The notes below the pieces were generated by a model. That model had not been told where the DNA came from and made no database searches. It worked only from the letters and a program-made list of their open reading frames with translations. Positions 1 through 10,489 of a stretch of DNA of 64,000 bases are shown piece by piece. Position 1 is the first letter of the stretch. The number at the start of each line of letters is the position of its first letter. The stretch lies in NCBI GenBank assembly GCA_018806985.1, contig JADANN010000466.1, forward strand, positions 1-64,000, given 5' to 3'. Position numbers and translations under genes: made by a program. This DNA is from Angiostrongylus vasorum (lineage: Eukaryota; Nematoda; Chromadorea; Rhabditida; Metastrongylidae).

Positions 1-366
1 AAAACTCCGGACCGCAGGTGTCTACGGTGGGGAACGAACGCGCTATTGTCCTTTCCGGGGAGTAACGCGCTCACTACCACACCATGCAGGGTCCTTCGTT
101 TCGCCTGTCTCTCAGCTAGTTCTATCGATCTTTTGCTGTCAGCAATCACCCGTCAACGAGATTGATCTGGGGAGCGCAAGTTGTTATTGAAGCCAATTAA
201 ACTGAGGCTATAGTTGAAATTCACAATGTTGACTTTTTATTTACTGCCTAGCTGAGAGAAAGGCGAAACGAAGGACCCGCATGGTGTGGTGGTGGACGCG
301 TTACTCGCCAGAAAGGACAATAGCGCGTTTGTTCTCCACCGTAGACACCTGCGGTCCGGAGTTTTG
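1..366. repeat. R1 palindromic repeat (window-edge copy)
   Basis: The first ~119 bases are the near-perfect reverse complement of ~247-366, around a ~127-base centre, so the unit can fold into a long hairpin. The arms share markers such as ACCGCAGGTGTCTACGGTGG. The window begins inside it; the fuller copy is at 41667-42060. Related units lie at 1494-2050, 30018-30790 and 43185-43735. The centre carries a GGTTCAATGCC-like Pol III B-box sequence in better-preserved units, so a SINE origin is possible but unproven. Confidence 0.8.
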
Positions 367-1490
367 CAAATATCTCAGCATCATTAAAGTTATATTTTCA
401 GCAAAACATACACTGCCGTTGAAAAGAATAGGCAGTAAATAATAAGTCAAAAATTGAAGAAGACAGCGTCAATTATTGCCGCCTAAAACGTGTACGGAAT
501 GATCAGCGCAGTGAATGCTCACAAATTCGAAAGCTTAGATATACAACGTCGTTTAACTACTTTTCTTCGCGATAACTCAAAAAAACTGTACTCATATTAT
601 TTAAAAACCATCTACTTATTGACAAAACAACAAATTAGGAAAATGTGATATTGAATGGACCCAGCGCGATTCAGTGAGCTAACAACAAAGACACTTTTTG
701 TTGTAGTCCTTTAAACCTTCCGCTATTAAGCGTTTTCATCAAAAATTTGCATAGCTGAAAATGAGGATCATCTCGTTGTTTCTCCGTCATTGCTATGGTG
801 GCGAATTGTGATATAACCAGTTGGAATAAGGAGCTTCTTGTCTGGTCGTCGATGTGGTCGGATGAGCGGAAACACTTAGCAAATGAGAAGGTCACAGGTG
901 AATAAAGATCTTACATCTTCAAAATACCAATATTTTAGATTGAGAATCGTCATTTGAATTTCCTTTTTCGGCGCAGTTTATCAAGCACTGCGGAAATACT
1001 TAGGGAAGAAGTTGTTTTTCGATGTATGCAGCTACGACGGTGTCACCACAATACTTCTTCAGCGTGGCTAGCGTTTCGGCGGATTTCTGTTCCCTCAGTG
1101 TTCGGAAAGGTCCATTTGATGCACCATCTACCTAGAGGAAACCTTCATTTCCCACACAGAAAAAAAAACTTCAATTTCGCTGGCATGGAGGACCCTTAAA
1201 CATTTACCAGTTTGGTCTCTGCGAGTCTATAATTTCCACGAAGAGCCTCCTTGCATGTAAAAGACGAGAGGAAGAGTAATAAAGCAGTATGTTTTTTGCT
1301 ACCCATGGTCGATGCGTCTTCATGACATAGCAGTTTTTGGGGCAGGTTAATTTGCACGTTCAAAATTGGGAAATGAGTCATCTCTTGGTTGATCTCGGGT
1401 AAAATTTGTGTACTTTAACTTATCGTTTAATAACTTGAAACATTTATACATCTCTTACTGTGTGCAACAAATGACAAAACAGTCACCTGT
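367..1490. other. Non-coding stretch with one decayed PLE terminus
   Basis: No supported gene. Around 1040-1260 there is an antisense PLE-terminus-like sequence with a broken hammerhead core (minus 1070-1098; GAAACGCT instead of GAAACGTC, stem II not pairing). The short open frames look like chance. The same sequence recurs at 42061-43180. Confidence 0.55.
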
Positions 1491-1493
1491 TAT

Positions 1494-2050
1494 GTTGCCG
1501 AGATATTTGCAAAACGTCGGGCAGGAGAACTCTGCTGTGGGGTACGAACGCGCTACTACCCTTTCCGGGGGCTAACGCGTTCACCACCACACCATGCTGA
1601 TCATCCCCTTCGCCTCTTTCTCATGTAGTCCTACCGATCAGTGCCATTAGCAATCACCCGTCAACGGAATTGATCTAGGGAGCCCACATCGGCATTGAAC
1701 CCAGTAAAGCTGAGACAGTAGTTGAAACTACAATGTTAGCTTTTTATTTCCAGCATAATAGAATTTTTCATGGCAGGATATTATGTGGAATACAACCATA
1801 ATGTTGCTGAGATATTTGAAAAATCCGTTAGCCCCTGGAAGAGTAATAGCGTGTTCTATCCCCACTGCAGATACCAGGCGAGTAGTTTTGCCGTTATCCG
1901 TTAACCTCCGGAAGGGTAAGACCGTATTCGATCTCACCTCAGACGCCTGCGTCCCGTAGTTTTGCAAGTATCTCAGCAACTTTATGGTTGTATTTCACAT
2001 AATACCCTGCTGTGAAAGCTGTAGTAGACAGCAAATAAAAAAGTTAACTC
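1494..2050. repeat. Diverged R1-family palindromic repeat
   Basis: It shares the R1 series of landmarks (ATATTTGCAAAAC, AACGCGTTCACCACCACACC, CAATCACCCGTCAACGG) and a partly inverted right half ending in TTTTGCAAGTATCTCAGC. It is more degraded than the copy at 1-366. Its partner in the right duplication copy is 43185-43735. Confidence 0.65.
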
Positions 2051-2480
2051 TCGCATTTGCTCAGAGTACTTTCCGGGCCATCTAAAAATTGAGGAGTTTA
2101 GGCCTCTCTTTGAAAAAGCCATGTGCAGCTGATTTGAAAAGCCATGAATGTTTATTGCTTCTTCGTATTGTATAAGAAGCTTGTCGATGACTTGCTTAGC
2201 AGAGTCATTAGATACGTTTGTATTAAGCGCGGTAATGTCGAAGTTCTCTTTCACCAACGCACTGCAAGGACGCGCGTTATGTAGACGATCCAGGAACATT
2301 TGGGTGTTTGTCACAAGGTGTTTGAGCAAATGGATAAGCAATCAAATGACTTGCAATGATTCAAGGATGGCTTGCATGGCGGAGTTATTAGACGCGTTTC
2401 TATAAAGGGCGATAACGTCAAAGAATTCCACCAAAAACGGGCTGGTAAGATGAGCGTTGTTGCATAGACGTGATCAACAC
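2040..2480 (-). pseudogene. Penelope-like element RT fragment (antisense)
   Basis: The minus-strand translation contains the PLE reverse transcriptase stretch around TNTQMFLDRLHNARP, FDITALNTNVSNDSA and LLIQYEEAINIHGF. This aligns clearly with the better-preserved RT at 5848-6234 (TNTQMFLHRL, FDVTALYTNVSNDSA, LLIQHEGAINMYGF). It covers only the middle of the RT and lacks the catalytic YVDD and the endonuclease. A second, shorter partial repeat of the same RT part follows at about 2345-2470. This is a relic with no sign of function. Its twin is at 43700-44150. Confidence 0.8.
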
Positions 2481-2828
2481 ATCACTAATGAAGCCCATTC
2501 TGGGGTATCATTCTCACCATGCTCGTCCAAATTAATATATTTAGAGACAAGGATCGTTCTCTTGCTCACCGTCATCATCGTGACGACGCAATATAGTGCA
2601 ACCGATGGTGCTAATGCAATACAGATCCTCTTATTTGGTCCTCAAGATGGTCAGAAGAAAAGAAACAATGAAAACCTAGGGTGGTGAACGAGTTGGAACT
2701 TTCTATTTCAAAGTACTAACATTTTATTTCAAAACCGACTTTTCTTTAACCTCGGTACTACTAATCAACTAGTATTCTTTCTTTGATAAGCCTGATAAAC
2801 ACGAGGTTGATAAATAATTTTTATTGGG

Positions 2829-2858
2829 CGAGCGTTTCGGCGTCTTCGTCTTCATCGG
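2829..2858 (-). ncRNA. Decayed hammerhead, third lineage
   Basis: The minus strand reads CCGATGA, a GACG..CGCC stem II, then GAAACGCTC. The CUGAUGA core has U to C at its second base and the GUC cleavage triplet is lost, so it is probably inactive. It resembles the elements at 31041, 35306 and 44521. Confidence 0.45.
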
Positions 2859-2974
2859 AACCGACGATCCGAGAGTCGTCTTCGCCTTCGTATCAAGTTG
2901 TGTCTTCGTCAGCGGACCACCTCTCGAATGAGGCATACTCACTCGGTGATGCCCTTCTATGCAGAATGCTTCGA

Positions 2975-3290
2975 GAGTTTTGGGCGCAGGTGTTTTCGAT
3001 TCCCTGTGCGAGACCTTCAGATTGACGAGTGCAGTGTACAGAGAGAGCTTTTTTTAACCTAACCATGGAAACACGTTTGTAGGCAGAAAATGTTGCAAAA
3101 AAACAGACCCAATTCATTTTATGTTTTTTACGATCTCTAATGGAAAAGAAAGCCGTGACTGCACCAGTACTCATTGACGTTCACAATCAGCCTGAGGGCT
3201 TTCATACATTCCTTTTAATAAAATGGCCCGCCCTTTATGTGTTATGATGTCTCACCTGCTAAAAATGCTGAGTTTCGTAGTTTTTCTTCG
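2975..3290. repeat. Left arm of inverted repeat (left duplication copy)
   Basis: It is the reverse complement of about 4382-4705, including the motifs CCTGAGGGCTTTCATACATT and GGCCCGCCCTTTATG. The outer end holds the C-terminal part of a PLE endonuclease frame on the minus strand (residues like QSEGLAQ). In the right duplication copy the corresponding arms are much longer (1.38 kb). Confidence 0.85.

Positions 3291-3336
<46 letters not shown>
3291..3336. repeat. (TA)n microsatellite at a rearrangement junction
   Basis: About 22 TA units are flanked by TTCGCCAA and TTGGCGAA, so the tract sits at the centre of a short palindrome. In the right copy only a few TA units occur at the matching place (44986-44996), where the sequence then runs into the inverted-repeat arm. 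Confidence 0.95.
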
Positions 3337-3338
<2 letters not shown>

Positions 3339-3435
3339 CGAACTTCAATACCATTCTAAACCTCGTTTGTAAAGGGTGAATAGTTCTGAAAACATGTTGA
3401 GATTTAACTGGGGACCGATGTATGTTGTTTACGAG

Positions 3436-3720
3436 TTATTTACTTGGGGTTAAACCCACAAGTGCAAGTGCAGTTTCATTGGTTCGATAACTCTCCTCGG
3501 ACTCATCAAGTTTCCATCTTTCTGTAGTGCGCTGATTTGCATTAGATTTGTCCGGTAGGATGATAGCACTGACTGGATATTTCGGTAGTCCACCGTTTGT
3601 CAATTGCCTAAGACAAATATGCATTAAATCACTTCTATTAAGATTAATGAAGTCAAATGCATGGCGATTCGCGCAGGCTTTGCTCAATGCCGAGCGCTTT
3701 ACTCATTACTTTATCCCTTA
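3436..3720 (-). repeat. SINE-like dispersed repeat
   Basis: On the minus strand it begins AGGGATAAAGTAATGAGTAA and continues CGGCATTGAGCAAAGC, CATGCATTTGACTTCATTAA and CCTACCGGACAAATC. Related copies are at 16458-16640 (shorter), 31590-31900, 45655-45930 and 50280-50560. The copy at 16458 is a clean insertion into a LINE with a ~14-bp direct repeat, which shows mobility. An 83-codon frame is open through this copy, but frames in the other copies are not conserved, so I do not call it coding. Confidence 0.7.
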
Positions 3721-4381
3721 GTAATTAGAGACATTAAGCAGCCATTATGCTCGTATCACCTCATATCTAAAACCATCTGCATGACATTTTTTCTCACATT
3801 GCAGTGGTATTTGTAAAATATAACCGCTAACTTATTCTTTTTTAAATGCTCGCAACTTTTCGGGTTGACCTCTACTTAAACCCGAACCTCATGAGAAACG
3901 GGTTCGTTCCTAATTCTCCAATCACGCTTAAACACTAAAGCTCTCCGAATGTTGAAGAAAGTATAAGGCCGTCGATGTATGCCAAACTATTGGAAAAACC
4001 CCAAATTTAAATTTAAAACTATTAAACTAAAAAATCGATTCGACAAATTTTCCGATTCTACAATTCTTCACATTTTAACCCAAGACTTAAAAAATATGCA
4101 TGCTACGTAAGCAGAAGAAGAAGGTCAGTCATTCATTCTTTATCGATGCTAGAAATATCCTGTAACACACAAACGAAAGAGTACAAAAGCTAGCCTTAAC
4201 AACCAGAGGGTCTTACGGGTGGAAATGTCGAACTTCCACTCGTTTTCAAGAATTCATCATCATTCATATGACAACGGAAAAGCCTAGTTGTTGTTATCGA
4301 CAATATTCTTCTTCCAAACTTCTACAGTTGTTACCAGTGATAAGGGATAGTTGGTTCTCCTTGAAACTGTACTACATATAT

Positions 4382-4705
4382 ATATTGGCGAAGAAAAACT
4401 ACGAAACTCAGCATTCCTAGCAGGTGAGACATCATAACACATAAAGGGCGGGCCATTTTATTAAAAGGAATGTATGAAAGCCCTCAGGCTGATTGTGAGG
4501 GTCAATCGGAGTACTGGTGCAGTTACCGTTTCCTTTTTCGTTAGAAGTCGTAAAAACATAAAATGAATTGGGTCTGTTATTGCAACATTTTTCTGCCTAC
4601 AAACGTGTTTCCATGGTTAGGTTTAAAAAAAGCTCTCTCTACACACTGCACTCGGCAATCTGAAGGTCTCGCACAGGAATCGAAAACACCTGCGCGCAAA
4701 ACTCC
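4382..4705. repeat. Right arm of inverted repeat (left duplication copy)
   Basis: It is the reverse complement of 2975-3290. The arm ends inside a PLE endonuclease C-terminal frame on the plus strand. The matching arm in the right copy ends near 51548. Confidence 0.85.
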
Positions 4706-4830
4706 CGAATCATTCCGCACAGCATTCTGGATTGTAATTTCCAAGGATCCAAAAATGAATCGCAGAGAGGAATGCCTCATAATCACGTGTGATCTTACAA
4801 AGTACTTAAGACCGATATTTTAATATGGGA
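4640..4830 (+). pseudogene. PLE endonuclease C-terminal fragment
   Basis: The plus-strand frame reads LAQESKTPARKTPESF, then FWIVISKDPKMNRREE and ITCDL. This is the tail that follows GIY-YIG domains in the PLEs here (compare ILAQ..ARKILEAFWINSKNPKMNRG at 7019-7107). Only the tail is present. It is followed by a PLE 3' untranslated part and a hammerhead relic at 5037. Confidence 0.7.
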
Positions 4831-5036
4831 GAGGCACATCAGGCTCCACTGTGAACTCTACGCGGTTGGCCTCCACGTGACCCCACGCAGTGGAAGACTC
4901 ATAAAAAGTGGTGAACGTGTAAAGAAAGTATTCTGCGTTTAATGTGATTGAAATCTTGGTTTACCATTTTTTTACCATTGTTTGCTTATGGAGGTGTTTG
5001 GCTGGATATATTGCCGTAAACTTAAGCTTACCAGGT

Positions 5037-5067
5037 CTGAGGAAAGCGAAATCCGCTCAAACGTCTG
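5037..5067 (+). ncRNA. Hammerhead ribozyme relic (CAAAC variant)
   Basis: CTGAGGA is followed by AGCG..CGCT, but then CAAACGTC rather than GAAACGTC. The core G is therefore changed and cleavage is unlikely. The same change is present in the twin at 51868, so it predates the duplication. Confidence 0.6.
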
Positions 5068-5243
5068 CTTTTCTGTGAATAAGAAATGAGATAACACCTT
5101 GTGTTTGCTCGTCAAGAATATAAACAAATATATTAACAATGTCGAGGTTAATAGAAAGTGGGTCGTGGGAATTACTAAGGCATTCTTTCTACTTCTGTTT
5201 AGCAAACACGAGGTGTTATTTTATTTCTTTATTTACGTACAAG

Positions 5244-5274
5244 CTGACGTTTCGGCGGATTTCGCCTTCCTCAG
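5244..5274 (-). ncRNA. Small hammerhead ribozyme, complete core
   Basis: The minus strand reads CTGAGGA, stem II GGCG/CGCC closed by a AAATC loop, GAAAC, then GTC (cleavage after the C). Stem I forms outside the core: AGGCT before CTGAGGA pairs with AGCTT after GTC over five positions (one G-U). Stem III is only the palindromic ACGT, as in the small PLE-associated hammerheads reported to cleave as dimers. All core bases are canonical. Activity is inferred, not shown. Confidence 0.88.
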
Positions 5275-5602
5275 AGCCTGGAAAGGTCAAGTTGACTGCA
5301 ATCTACACGGTCAAGCACCTCCATAACCAGACAGAGAAAAGGCTAAACCAAGATTTCAATCACATTGAACACAGAGCATTAGCACACTCACCGCTTTCTA
5401 TGAGTCTTTCACTAAATATTTCACGTGGAGACCAAGCGTACAGAGTTCACATGGAATCGTAATGCACCCATCCCATCAGAATAAGAGGCTTATATACAGC
5501 TCAATATCACGCGTGATAATGAAGCATTCCTCCCTGCGGTTCATTTTCAGGGTTCCTGGAATTGATCCGGAATGCTTCGAGAATTTTGCGCGCTTGTGTT
5601 AA

Positions 5603-7110
5603 CCCTGGGTTAAAACCCTCAGTTATCTCTCAACTTAAAGTTGACCTACCAACATGTCCCGTACTGCACTTACTTATCAAAACCCATAAGTTAGTATGCA
5701 GCGATGATCTCGTGTCTACCGATCCATCGTTATTTAAGGTCAGACCTAGCTGCGTGGACGGGCCAACGCGATAGAATAACGTGGTTAATAACCCTAATAT
5801 TTACCCAGTTGTTGTAGTACATTCTAGCCCATCTAACGAACACCCAAATGTTCCTGCATCGTCTGCGTACTGTGCAGCCCAACAGCGCATACGTGATGGA
5901 GTCCTTCGACGTCACCGCCCTCTATACAAACGTGTCGAATGACTCCGCTATGCAAGCCATCCGCGAGCTCCTTATACAACATGAAGGAGCAATAAACATG
6001 TATGGCTTCTCGGTTCAGCAGTTGATGACACTCTTAAAGGAATGCCTAAACTGCTCAATCTTCAGATGGTACAGGAGGTATTACGCACAAACGAGAGGGC
6101 TGGCAATGGGACAACGGCTGGCACCAAGCCTTGCCATTGCATTCATGTCTAAGGTGGAAGCACCAGTAATCGATCTCGGACCGTTACTCTACTGTAGATA
6201 TGTAGATGACTGCCTGGTCATTTGCTCAACATAAGAGGAAATTGACGAATGTTTCGAGTTGCTGAACGAACAGTCAGAGTATATTAAATTCACTCGAGAG
6301 AAACCGAAAGAAAACTGGCTTCCATTATTGAACGTCTAAATTAACCTATCAGAAAATGGCTACATTACAAAATGGTACCGAAGGCCAAGTAGTAAAAATC
6401 ATCTTGGTTCATTACCTCTCCTCTCACCCCTTTCACACGAAAAGGGCGCTTGTGAGAAACATGTTTCGAACAGCTACCAGCGTGTGCACAGGAAGGGAGC
6501 AGAGAGAGGAGTCCCGGAACTTGGCGCGGCAAATAATTATTTTTTAATGGCTACGAAACTGTAGCTGGGCATAGGTGTAGAGGAAACCACAGGCTCCAAA
6601 ACGATAATTCTAGCGACAATAAGGTCCCGTTTGTACTGCCCTTCATTTCAAATGAAGTAAGTGCAGCTATAAAACGCTGTTTAAGAAGGGCTGGTCTAGA
6701 GAATTCGGCAACGATAATTGAAATGCCACAGAGTGATCTAAGACGCCAACTAGTTCGTAACCGCCCTTACGACCGTCTATGTGCAACGCAGAATTGCATA
6801 ATTTGCCCCTGATGGTAGAGACGGTGATTGCATGAGTTCGGGTACAGTTTATGTGATCTCTTGTAAAGCGTGCGGGGCCGAATACGTTGGCCAAACGGGT
6901 AGACCACTCTGCGTTCGTATAAAGGAACACCTAGTCGGCAAACGTAAACCAAATACTCTACTAGGCATGCATAGGACGCAGAGACATAACGGAGAAGATT
7001 TTGAAGTACATTTTACGATCCTCGCGCAGAAATCGAGAACACAAGCGCGCAAAATTCTCGAGGCATTCTGGATCAATTCCAAGAATCCGAAAATGAACCG
7101 CGGGTAGGAA
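5603..7110 (+). pseudogene. PLE reverse transcriptase + GIY-YIG endonuclease, broken
   Basis: Domains in order: an N-terminal RT part (LLIKTHK, SLFKVRPSCVDGP) at about 5603-5840; the RT core with TNTQMFLHRL, FDVTALYTNVSN and GLAMGQRLAPSLA; catalytic YVDD at 6199-6210; RT C-terminal part (NMFRTATSVC) near 6450; then at 6832-7107 a GIY-YIG endonuclease (VYVISC, EYVGQTGRPLCVRIKEH, LEAFWINSKNP). Such proteins copy element RNA and nick the target DNA. The frame is interrupted by a stop at 6232, another near 6340, and several frame changes between RT and endonuclease, so no full protein can be made. The twin at 52440-53960 shares the main stops. Confidence 0.9.
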
Positions 7111-7372
7111 TACCTCATTATCACGCGTGATATTGGGCAGTATATAAGCCTGTTATTCTGATGAGATGGGTGCATTACATTTCCATGTGAACTCTGTACG
7201 GTTGGTACGGTTGGTCTCCACGTGAAATATTTAGTGGAAGACTCATAGAAAGCGGTGAGTGTGCAAAGCCTCTGTGTTCAATGTGATTGAAATTTTGTTT
7301 CAACATTTTTTTCTGTTTGGTTATGGAGGCGTTTGACCGTGTAAATTGCAGTCAACTTGACCTTTCCAGGCT

Positions 7373-7400
7373 CTGAGAAAGGCGAAATCCGCCGAAACAT
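7373..7400 (+). ncRNA. Hammerhead relic at PLE-1 right end
   Basis: CTGAGAA replaces CTGANGA, stem II GGCG/CGCC is kept, GAAAC is kept, but GTC has become ATA. Stem I bases AGGCT and AGCTT remain. It probably does not cleave. It is the mirror partner of the intact motif at 5244-5274; the twin is 54206-54233. Confidence 0.65.
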
Positions 7401-7689
7401 AAGCTTGAACGTGAATAAAGAAATAAAATAACACCTCGTGTTTGCTAAACAGAAGTGGAAAGAATTATACAAAATGTTTCTCAAGCAATGGAGATAAGAA
7501 GTGATGCTAAGCTTAGATTCTATTGGAAGTAAGTAGCTAGAAGAGAGGTTCCGTACAATGAAGTACGGTATAGTGATTTCATAATGAAAGGAGGAAGGAG
7601 ATGCCGGCTGGCAGTAACGTCGACGTGTAAGCTTCACCGGCCGGCCGAGATCCTTTTATATTACGAGCGTTAACCTCTGGATCGTCCAC

Positions 7690-7910
7690 ATGCATCACTA
7701 CCGATGCGACAAATGCTTTTTTTTAAATAAGAGCGTAAAGAAGATGCGTAGCTTCGATGTGCGCATTTTTGATCCACTCATATGTTTTAATTTACCCATA
7801 ATTCTCCATATATTTATATTTGTTGGTGAACCCATGTTTTTGATCTGCAAATTTTTTGATCTACTTATAGCTTTCGATCTACCCATATTTTTTTTATCTA
7901 TTTGTTGCGA
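7690..7910. repeat. AT-rich degenerate short repeats
   Basis: Loose repetition of GATCTACCCAT-like and GATCCACTCAT-like units over ~200 bases. No gene seen. Same at 54530-54740. Confidence 0.4.
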
Positions 7911-8039
7911 AGAAATGGATCGAATGACAGAAATGCTGCCATTCGCGCAACATATGAAGTCGAGTTATGTAAAATAAAAGTGGAAGTGTTTATGCTAACT
8001 GATAAGTTAGTAATTCCACAAAAGCAGAAAAAAAGAAGG

Positions 8040-8320
8040 AAAACTAGAAGAATAATTTCTGCCGCTGTTGGTGGTGATCATGATGGGATTGATAACATCC
8101 ATATCGTTTCCAGCCCTTATTGTTTTTCTATGCGTTTGAATTCCATGAGGAATTTGGTCATCTGCCGTGCAAACAGTGTTCTAACAGGAAGAATCCGTTT
8201 GATGAATTACGGTATGCCTGTCGACGATTCCACAAGATTACCATTTCTGCGGAGAAAAAACCTGCAACACGGCATTGTTTGCTTCAGTCGTCGTTGAACA
8301 CACAGAGGCGTCGTTAATTC
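8040..8320 (+). pseudogene. Unrecognised conserved CxxC-bearing segment (copy 1)
   Basis: I do not recognise this segment. It begins with GGTGGTGATCATGATGG (GGDHDG) and in another frame reads EFHEEFGHLPCKQC, then PFDELRYACRRFHK. Diverged versions occur at 27975-28150 (GDDGGDDDV, TEFNEEFA) and 37975-38230 (GGDDGIVNDVHAISG, DFHNEFAHLPYKQC). Conservation of EF/HLPxKQC across three diverged loci suggests an old coding exon, and an AG acceptor precedes the 37975 copy. Frames are now broken in each. It could be an exon of a cysteine-rich protein or part of a mobile element; no function is assigned. Confidence 0.4.
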
Positions 8321-8584
8321 TATATGATGTCTCTTCATTCTGTCAATAACCTGAACCCTAGAGTTGTTGCTTTTCTGACTCTTCTAAGCCATCTATGCCT
8401 CTACGAATCTCCTAGTTCATGTTCACCTCGGTGCTTAAAAAAATTTGCTTCGAGATTTCTACAGGGGCTATTTCTGCTCTATACTTTCAATTTCCCATCT
8501 ATCGGAGCTGTTCATATTTTAGCTAGGAGGGTCTTTGGTGAAATTCGTGCGTTGTACTTCTGCCCAAAGTACTTTGTCGCAAAA

Positions 8585-8960
8585 TTTACTTGTAGAACCG
8601 TCTATGTGCAACGCAAAATTGCATAATTTGCCATAACTGTAGAGACGATGACTGCATGAGTTCGGGAACAGTTTAGCTAATCTCTTGCAAAGCGTGTGGG
8701 GATGGACACATTGGCAAAGCGAGTAGACCACTCTGCGTCGCTATGACAGAACACCTAGCCAGCAATCTGAAGTTAAACCAAATGCATGCTCCACTAGGTG
8801 GACGCAGAAACATAACGGAGAAGATTTGGAAGTAGAAGTCCACATCCTCGCACAGGAATCAAAAGCCCAGAGCGCAAAACCTTCGATGCATTCTGAATAC
8901 GTTCCGAGAATCCGAAAACGAACCGTAGAGAGGAATGCTTCGTAATCCCGCGCGATCCCA
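8585..8960 (+). pseudogene. Decayed PLE GIY-YIG endonuclease
   Basis: The frame shows a CATQNCIICHNC-like lead-in, SSGTV*LISCKACGDGHIGKASRPLCV and a tail resembling ESENEP. This aligns with 6780-7100. A stop replaces the Tyr before LISC, and the G-x-x-Y-I-G region is altered (GHIGKAS). It is followed by a PLE 3' tail and a broken hammerhead at 9186. The twin is at 55416-55790. Confidence 0.75.
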
Positions 8961-9185
8961 CACAGTATTTAAGGCTATTATTTCAATGTGGAACGCACAT
9001 TACGCTTCCATGTGAAGTCTGTGCGGTTGCTTTCCACGTCACATACTCAGAACAAGACTCATAACAGTAAGTGTGCGAAGAAGTATTTTGTGTTCAACGT
9101 GATTGAAATCTTGGTTTAGCACTTTCCCTGTTTGGTTATGCACGTGTTTGGCCGGGCAGATTGCGGCCACCTTGAGCTTCTAGGC

Positions 9186-9213
9186 TCAGAGGGAGGCGAA
9201 ATCCGCCGAAACT
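9186..9213 (+). ncRNA. Hammerhead relic
   Basis: CTCAGAGGG, stem II GGCG/CGCC, GAAACTGTACC: both the CUGANGA box and the cleavage triplet are changed. The sequence then continues into a typical PLE end (AATAAAGAATAAA, CCTCGCATTTGC). Twin at 56019-56046. Confidence 0.5.
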
Positions 9214-9855
9214 GTACCATGTTTATAAATAAAGAATAAATCAACAGCCTCGCATTTGCTTATCAGAAGAACAGTGAATTTACTTCCATAATTAGACGTA
9301 GGTTTTTCGTGGGCGAAATAGTTTACACTCGCAACGAAAAGTGGAGTGGAAGTGAACAGCCGCTCTGCCATCTTTAGGCTTGCTAATGACTATGACGTAG
9401 CCAATATTCTTTGTCTTTCCAAACACTCATACTATTTCTGCATATATGTTTTATTATTCTGTATGCTACGGTCGCTCGTGGTGTATTACGTAATCACGTT
9501 TCTTGTGCGATTTGAAGCGTGTAAGATCTTTGTCATTGTTCGATGGTATACCTTTAGCCAGTCTGTGTTTGTGGAAATCGACATCCCCTACGAACACCTC
9601 ATTATTACCTGCCCGATGATCTGGTAACATCGAAGACCGTACACTACGAAATACTATTTCGTTGACTCATGTCTTCATGCACTTTTCTACGCTTCCACGT
9701 TCCCCTAACTCTTTCTTGCTTAGCAATAGTTGTATTTGTTATTGGTGCCTCCTACTTAACCAATGGCTTACACAAGCTAATTTCTGTTATACTCAGGATT
9801 AATTCTTCCATTTTTTGTGATCTATGCGAATCATTAGTACCAATGCGCCGTCGAA

Positions 9856-9877
9856 CAACAACAACAACAACAACAAA
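9856..9877. repeat. (AAC)n microsatellite
   Basis: Seven or more AAC units, followed by PLE-terminus-like sequence. A similar AAC run with the same downstream sequence is at 39849-39872, so the tract probably travels with one PLE terminal subtype. Confidence 0.85.
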
Positions 9878-10489
9878 ACTTATACCAACCTCGCACCAGC
9901 TCAACAAGGGCAGTTCGTAAGAACATGTGCATTCATACGTATATTTGCACGAAAAATTAATTACCAGTGTTTAAAGTCTAGCGTATTCGGGATACACCAA
10001 CAAATTCCGCGTGCCATAACAGACATCATATCACAGACCAACACTTTCTCTGCTGGTGTTCTTCTAGAACCGAGCATTTGCCAAACGGAAAGGATGCCGA
10101 TCGATTCAAAAACAGAAAAAACAATATCTGTAAAATCAGGAAGGTGGGAATTTGATTCACTTTTAACGTCCTATTCGTGAACGAAGGAAGAAATATCTTA
10201 GAATAATTCGCGGTTTTCGTTGATGAGAAAGCGCGAGGTTGCTTTGATATTTCATTTTTTATTTCTACATTTATACCAGCAGACTTCACATCTACTGTGC
10301 GATCCAGCACATTCGATTTGTTTTCTAGCATCGACCTCCACTAAGGTCCTCCAACGCTGCTGCTTCAAGATTTTCATTTAGTCTTGAATGTCGTATAGTG
10401 TTGGTAGAGAAGTTCTTCTTGGAGTCCTGAGATAGCGAAACTGGAGCCTTCTCAGCTGAACTGCAGAGGGTTGATATTCTCCCGGTTAA

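Larger units (their letters stand above)
1..3290. repeat. Segmental duplication, left copy, part A
   Basis: This stretch matches 41681-44990 almost base for base in the same orientation. Differences are mostly single substitutions and changes in homopolymer length. It contains the R1 palindrome, decayed PLE ends, an antisense PLE RT fragment and the left part of an inverted repeat. The match continues from 3340 (to 50177 onward) after a rearranged zone. I could not compute percent identity. Confidence 0.95.
5130..7480 (+). mobile_element. Penelope-like element PLE-1 with inverted termini
   Basis: The terminal segments 5160-5603 and 7050-7475 are inverted repeats of each other, and each holds a hammerhead motif (minus 5244-5274; plus 7373-7400). 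Between them lies one RT/GIY-YIG coding region. The left end carries GTCGAGGTTAATAGAAAG, a marker seen at most PLE ends in this window. PLEs are known to carry pseudo-LTRs, sometimes inverted, with hammerheads. The coding part is broken, so this is a dead copy; it is repeated at 51960-54330. Confidence 0.85.

Noticed and set aside
3436..3687. 83-codon frame repeated at 45682 and 50273 as a conserved small protein
   Set aside because: It lies within a SINE-like repeat; other family members do not keep the frame.
8120..8317. Nuclear-receptor-type zinc finger
   Set aside because: CKQC and CRRF spacing loosely resembles part of such a domain, but the first CxxC pair is missing and frames are broken.
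9824..10180. 118-codon frame with an Asn-rich stretch
   Set aside because: The Asn run is just the (AAC)n microsatellite; its perfect twin at 56655 reflects recent duplication, not selection.
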